A stretch of DNA of 64,000 nucleotides from Neolentinus lepideus HHB14362 ss-1 (Eukaryota > Basidiomycota > Agaricomycetes > Gloeophyllales > Gloeophyllaceae), in the NCBI GenBank assembly GCA_001632425.1, contig KV425585.1, positions 129,203 to 193,202 on the forward strand, read 5' to 3'. A program made the translations under genes and the position numbers. Positions 59,585-64,000 of the stretch are shown one piece after another. Below the pieces are notes generated by a model. The model did not search any database. It saw nothing but the letters and a program-made list of their open reading frames with translations, and was not told the origin of the DNA. The number at the start of each line of letters is the position of its first letter. Within the stretch, counting starts at the first letter, position 1.

Positions 59585-61237
59585 GGTAGACAGAGCTTTG
59601 TGTGGCGAGAATCGACAGTCGAGATGAGATGCCAAGATCTGCGGCGATCGCAGCGGGAAGCAACAAAGCTGTGCAAACACGCGCGCGGGGAGCACGCCAC
59701 TGGCAGTCGGTCCGTATGGGTGCACGACTCGGATGACTATTGGGTGGGGGGAAATTTCAAGCAATTATACGGCACGAATAGCTTCTCAAGGACGAATTCT
59801 CGAAGCAAAATCCAGTCTATAGTATGCCCGCGGTTTGCGGTACTTGTACGTCAAACTGGGCATGCTGTTGGGATCCTCTCAAAATCAAGTACCATAGGGT
59901 AGGACAGCATGCCGCAGGTAGTGTGGAACTGGGACTTGTGAGGCATCATGCTTAGCAAGGCAGTTGTATACGTACTTGATGAAATTTCGCAAACAGAGGT
60001 CAAAGTAATAGGCCATGTACAGCACAAGCAGATGCTCTAGACTTTGACTGCAGGCCAATGACAACCACAGGATATTTATCACATGCAGCTTAAATAATGC
60101 CGATGGTAGATGGGCTGGAGATGAAGCGGCGGATTTAAAGGACAAATCAATATTGGCTTAGTCTGCCAGGGAAGTACCCGAATGCTGATGGCTGACCATC
60201 AATGAGTCGGAATTACCTTGATCAGGGGACCATATGCCCCAGTATCAGATCTTTATCAGGGCAAGTGTAAGATGATTATTAGGAGTCATAGATTGTCAGG
60301 AGAACAATGACTTGGACGAGCATTCAGGTAACGTCGAACGGGCAGTGAAAGATTCGGGAAAAAGTGAGAGGGACTCGGACGGATCTATATTTGCTGTGTA
60401 GTAAGAGATTTGATTGGGCAGTATCGCAGTGATGTCGGTTGGATGCTGTTCGTGTGTGGTATGGAATATGTATGGCCCGTAGGGAACCGCCGTGCAAATT
60501 ACGGGTAAGGGTGCCGACGAGAAGGGGTCGCACGGAGACCCGTCAGACGCCCTGTTTGCGACACTCGCCACGCTCAACCGTACACGCTTTTGAAGTGCGC
60601 CTGTGTCGTACCCGTCAGCGAGGACACCCGAGAGTATGCCGTGGCGTTGGCTATGTATGGGAGGCGTTGGTCGGGTGGAGCCAGTGAGCAGGATCGATGT
60701 TGCTTTAACGGAGTAGGTGGAACATGACGCATCACGAACGGGGACGATGATCAAAACAAGGCAGCGTGCGCGGGTTGGCTAAGCAACCTGGGGAATTACG
60801 TTGGGACGAAAAGGGAAGGCGGCGAGCAAACATCGGCAAGGCGATAAGGCTTGGGGTGGGATTTGCCGAGACATGTCCGGGATAGACTTACTAGTGGTGT
60901 CTGTGTGTGATTCATACATAGTGGCCACCTACTACGATTAAAGTGACTTACTGGAGTACGGTGCTGGCTAAACAACACAAGAAATCGAGCAGCCAATAGG
61001 TGGCGGGTCCAGGCCTCGACGCGATTGGACGGGGCTGGGACCAATAGCGGGAGTGCTGCGGTGGTTACGGAAGCGCCTGTTTAGGCAATGACGTGGGATG
61101 GGTCGTCGGGCAGGCCGCGCCGGGTCGCAAACCGCGGCTCGGCTCAGGGGAGTCACGTCACGGCGGACGGGGGTTGATTAGCTAAATAAAACGACGGCGA
61201 CCTGTGCTCTGCCTTGTCCTGTCCCCCAGCCTCTATA
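59585..61237. other. Long intergenic region, no supported gene
   Basis: 1.65 kb. Minus-strand ORFs of 86 (59885-60145) and 152 codons (60296-60754) have no recognisable features and no intron-linked partners; a plus-strand ORF (59420-59902) is antisense to the OGFr-like gene. The right end is the promoter region of the Ecl1-type gene. Confidence 0.5.
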
Positions 61238-63187
61238 ATGGACAACTCCCTTGACTCGGTCCTCGACACTTGCTGGTGTCCCGTCTGCGACCGCCAGATC
61301 CTCCCCAAACGCTATCTCGTCCCGGCTGCACAACACCCGCCAGCCACACCCGCCCCGCCCCCCAGTTCTCCCTCAGACTCTCGTAAGTACCGCAGCGTTT
61401 CCGTGCTCGAACACGCCCTGACCGCGCCCGCAGCGAAAAACAACAACTCTCCAGACGCTCCCATGCCTCAACAGCAACGGAGACCTGCTCCAACGCGCAC
61501 CCGCACTGGCGGCTTGGCCCACGGCACAGGCCGCATCAAACCCAACGGCGCCGTCAAGCCCATCAAAAAGCCCTCGCCAGCCCCCTCCCAGTCGCCAGAT
61601 CCACCCTCGGCGCCTGTCAAACACAGGACAGTCATCGACCAGTCTCCTATACCCCTCTACTGCTCCGACGAGTGCAGGATGAAGGACATCAACAACATTA
61701 CCGGCGCGCTTGCCTACGACTACAACCCCGAGCGCTCATCTCCACCCATGCCACCTGTCCCCCATAATTCCTTCAGTGGACTTGTCCATGAAGAGAGCGA
61801 CTCGAGCGACGCCGCGACGTCATCGTCCTCTCTCGACTCGGAAGTCTCCCCGACGTCCACTCAGCCTGCAGGGACCGCTTGCCTGCCAAAGCACATTGCT
61901 ACCCTCTCCAAGCTCTACAACTTTCCCCCCATCCCGCCTGCTCCTCCTCTGCTCTCACCCGTGTCTCCCACATCCGTACTCTCTGCATCCCCTTCAAACT
62001 GCGACTCTTACGACTCGGGTATCATGATGGCCGCTCGCCGCATCACCGAGACCCTCAAGCCGTCCAAGCGATCCACCAGCAAGTCCTCGCGTGCAGACCT
62101 CCTGCAGCGCGAGCGCGAGCGGAAGCCGATTCCGGGCTGGACGGATGGCAGTGACGCATGGCGCGCCGACGTCTATTCCTTTGCCAAGCCCAAGGATCAT
62201 TCCACCAGCAGCTACCGCGCCGAGGAAGACGTCGAACGCGCTTATGGCGGGTTCGCTGCGAGTCCGCACAGGAGCCGTGGCGTCTACTCCACTCTCAGCG
62301 ACGCGGGCATACCCGATCTCAACGCGTCCACCCAGAGCCTTCAAGGTGTTGCGAGGAAGACAGTCGACGAGTTGTACGAAAAGTACCCGCTCAGCTACTC
62401 GAGGAGAAGCGAGAGTCGGATGTCACTCCAGTACAACCCGTCCTCTGCGAGCCTGTGCTCTTCGACGAGCGCGATCGAAGATTCCCTGCTCGGCAGCCGG
62501 AGCTTGCCTTCAGCCGGCGTCCGGAGGAAGGAAGTCAAGCTGGTCAAGCCTGGCGCGGAGGGCAAACTGTTAGTGCCCGACGTGAAGATGGTTTCTCGCT
62601 CTCCCCCTTCGTCGTATGCATCCTCAACAACCACTGCCTCCTGGTACCCTTCGAGCTCGAGAAGAAGTGTAGCCTCGATCCCCAGCTTACGTAGCCCGCT
62701 CAGCCGCCGTGCTAGTGAGCTCACGATGGACGATTTGCAGGAGGAGAGCGAGCTCGAGGACAATGCGAGCGAGCTTGGGTGGCGCAGCGAGTGCACCCGG
62801 TTCAAAGGCAAGGAGGAGAGAGAGCGGGAGCGCAAGGAGCGACTCTTGGTGGGTGGTGGCTCGCATATAACCACGGGCCTCGCCTGCGGCAGTGAGAGTG
62901 GCAGCCTGCCTGCGCCGAAGCGTCCGACAGTTGAGAGTGAGTCATCCTTTACGCTGTTCTGTTGGCTAAGGGCGGGAGCTGACTATATGCGGTTCTGCTG
63001 CGCAGCTCGGACGTGGTCCTACGACAATCTTCTGACGTACCCTGCCATGCCGCTGCCTGTGAAGAAGGTGAAGAGGAAGGAGAGGCGCGTCGTCGATGGG
63101 GAGGAGCGGGAGGTCGAGGTCGAGGTGGACGTGTGCGAGCCGAAGCGACTGTTCTTGTTTCCTGGCAAGGAAGTCGTTCGTGCGTGA
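61238..63187 (+). CDS. Ecl1-type (life-span regulatory factor) zinc protein, long basidiomycete form
   Basis: About 650 residues in a nearly uninterrupted ORF. Cys pairs WCPVCDRQILPKRY at residues about 12-25 and LYCSDECRMKDINN about 145 form the zinc-binding pattern of the Ecl1/2/3 family, which in fission yeast extends chronological life span. Here the two halves are separated by a Pro/Lys-rich insert of about 110 residues, and 500 Ser/Pro-rich residues follow, so the protein is much longer than the yeast ones. A 69-nt segment (62937-63005) starting GTGAGT and ending GCAG is in frame and stop-free, so it may be a retained intron. The tail MPLPVKKVKRKERRV is basic. The start is the ATG at 61238. 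Confidence 0.85.
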   Translation: MDNSLDSVLDTCWCPVCDRQILPKRYLVPAAQHPPATPAPPPSSPSDSRKYRSVSVLEHALTAPAAKNNNSPDAPMPQQQRRPAPTRTRTGGLAHGTGRIKPNGAVKPIKKPSPAPSQSPDPPSAPVKHRTVIDQSPIPLYCSDECRMKDINNITGALAYDYNPERSSPPMPPVPHNSFSGLVHEESDSSDAATSSSSLDSEVSPTSTQPAGTACLPKHIATLSKLYNFPPIPPAPPLLSPVSPTSVLSASPSNCDSYDSGIMMAARRITETLKPSKRSTSKSSRADLLQRERERKPIPGWTDGSDAWRADVYSFAKPKDHSTSSYRAEEDVERAYGGFAASPHRSRGVYSTLSDAGIPDLNASTQSLQGVARKTVDELYEKYPLSYSRRSESRMSLQYNPSSASLCSSTSAIEDSLLGSRSLPSAGVRRKEVKLVKPGAEGKLLVPDVKMVSRSPPSSYASSTTTASWYPSSSRRSVASIPSLRSPLSRRASELTMDDLQEESELEDNASELGWRSECTRFKGKEERERERKERLLVGGGSHITTGLACGSESGSLPAPKRPTVESESSFTLFCWLRAGADYMRFCCAARTWSYDNLLTYPAMPLPVKKVKRKERRVVDGEEREVEVEVDVCEPKRLFLFPGKEVVRA

Positions 63188-64000
63188 GCATCGTCTGCTG
63201 CTGAAGAATCCCGTCGTCTCGCGTTTCGGCTTCACTCTCGTTTCTCTGCTTACCATCGCGACACCGCACGCATAATACCGCACTGCATGATACCCTCTCC
63301 CGGCCTCCATATGGATCTCAAGCACGCGCGCCATCGTCCTATCTATCATCTCCACGCATATAACGCATCATCACGCATCCACGTCATCGTCTCAATCATA
63401 CCTCACGCAACGATACCTTACTTATTGTCACTTATCCTCTGCACGACGTACTCTCTGGGCTTTTACGACTTACGCTTAATGGATGATGGATGGTCGGCGG
63501 AGGCTTCGGTCGGCTTCTTTAACCCCGTCCTCCCACCCCCGGGTTCTGTGGCGCTCTCATTGGATGCAACCAGCCCAATCAAAAGTTTTAACCTGTTTCG
63601 CCCCCTCTGTTCCTTATGTCTCGGTCGCCAACCAACGTGTATACTCTGTACTTTTAGTCATCAACATTACCTGTACTACTACCTCAACATTTTTTCTCTC
63701 GGGGGGCTTCTACGATATTGGACCTATTAGTTTGGATTTCTTTTGTTGTTCGCAATTGAAGGACGTGGTCTTGGACTTTAAACTCGTGTCTTTACGGGGT
63801 CCATAACACTGATGTCTATTGTGTTCTTTTTATTCGTTGTGTTTGTTGTCGCTGTACGCTTTCGTCGTTTGTACGTTTTGAAAAGCCCAATCCTAGTCGT
63901 CGCACGCCATACTCTCCTTTGCGCATTATTCCGTACATCCTTTGGGCTCTCTAGTTTACGATTATCGATAGGTACGAGGTTAATCGCATTTGCTTTGTCA
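63188..64000. other. 3' flank at the window end
   Basis: About 0.8 kb after the Ecl1-type stop, rich in pyrimidine runs on the plus strand. Overlapping ORFs at 63287-63730 and 63483-63806 have atypical composition. Probably 3' UTR and spacer; no gene supported. Confidence 0.5.

Noticed and set aside
59420..59902. 160-codon plus-strand ORF
   Set aside because: Antisense to the first exon of the OGFr-like gene, which has clear family signatures.
60296..60754. 152-codon minus-strand ORF
   Set aside because: Unrecognisable, overlaps an ORF on the other strand and lacks a promoter-like context.
62395..62874. Minus-strand ORF within the Ecl1-type gene
   Set aside because: Antisense shadow caused by GC-rich codon use in the real gene.

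Overview
The window is nuclear DNA of a filamentous basidiomycete, most likely an Agaricomycete (polypore-like). Genes are split by many short GT-AG introns (about 50-100 nt), intergenic spaces are short, and several families are typical of that class: a DUF6534 seven-helix membrane protein, an alcohol-oxidase-like GMC enzyme, AidB-like acyl-CoA dehydrogenase and a long Ecl1-type zinc protein. All exon models below were assembled by eye from splice signals, reading phase and family conservation; no alignment or search was run.

Layout. 1-2824 is gene-poor. 2825-5999 holds a nucleoside-diphosphate-kinase-like protein (+) and a derlin (-). 6000-10140 is repeat-rich and contains a tandem duplication that copied the 3' end of the neighbouring 800-residue unknown gene (10140-12658, -). 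12957-24000 is mostly metabolism and housekeeping: ALG6 glucosyltransferase (-), a thioesterase (-) divergent from an acyl-CoA dehydrogenase (+), the proteasome chaperone Nas2/PSMD9 (-), thiazole synthase THI4 (-) and chorismate mutase (+).

24239-32131 (all -) is the most unusual block. It holds a septin-like GTPase, then a gene whose exons join a second, degenerate septin-like domain to two Zn2Cys6 DNA-binding domains, then a third Zn2Cys6 gene. The intron inside every zinc cluster sits at the same place and phase, and the two septin-like domains share intron positions, so the block looks like the result of local duplication and fusion.

33293-64000 holds dihydroxyacid dehydratase ILV3 (+), RIO1 kinase (-), a Ser-rich unknown (+), a coiled-coil nuclear-type protein (+), a DUF6534 membrane protein with an apparent frameshift (-), an alcohol-oxidase-like GMC oxidoreductase (+), a class I fructose-bisphosphate aldolase (-), a 97-residue unknown (+), ERV46 (-), VPS45 (-), a short-chain dehydrogenase (-), a GSKIP-domain protein (+), an OGFr-like protein (-) and an Ecl1-type protein (+).

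Most genes are unrelated neighbours. Functional adjacency is seen only for the thioesterase/acyl-CoA dehydrogenase divergent pair (acyl-CoA metabolism), ERV46 next to VPS45 (vesicle traffic) and the septin/zinc-cluster block.
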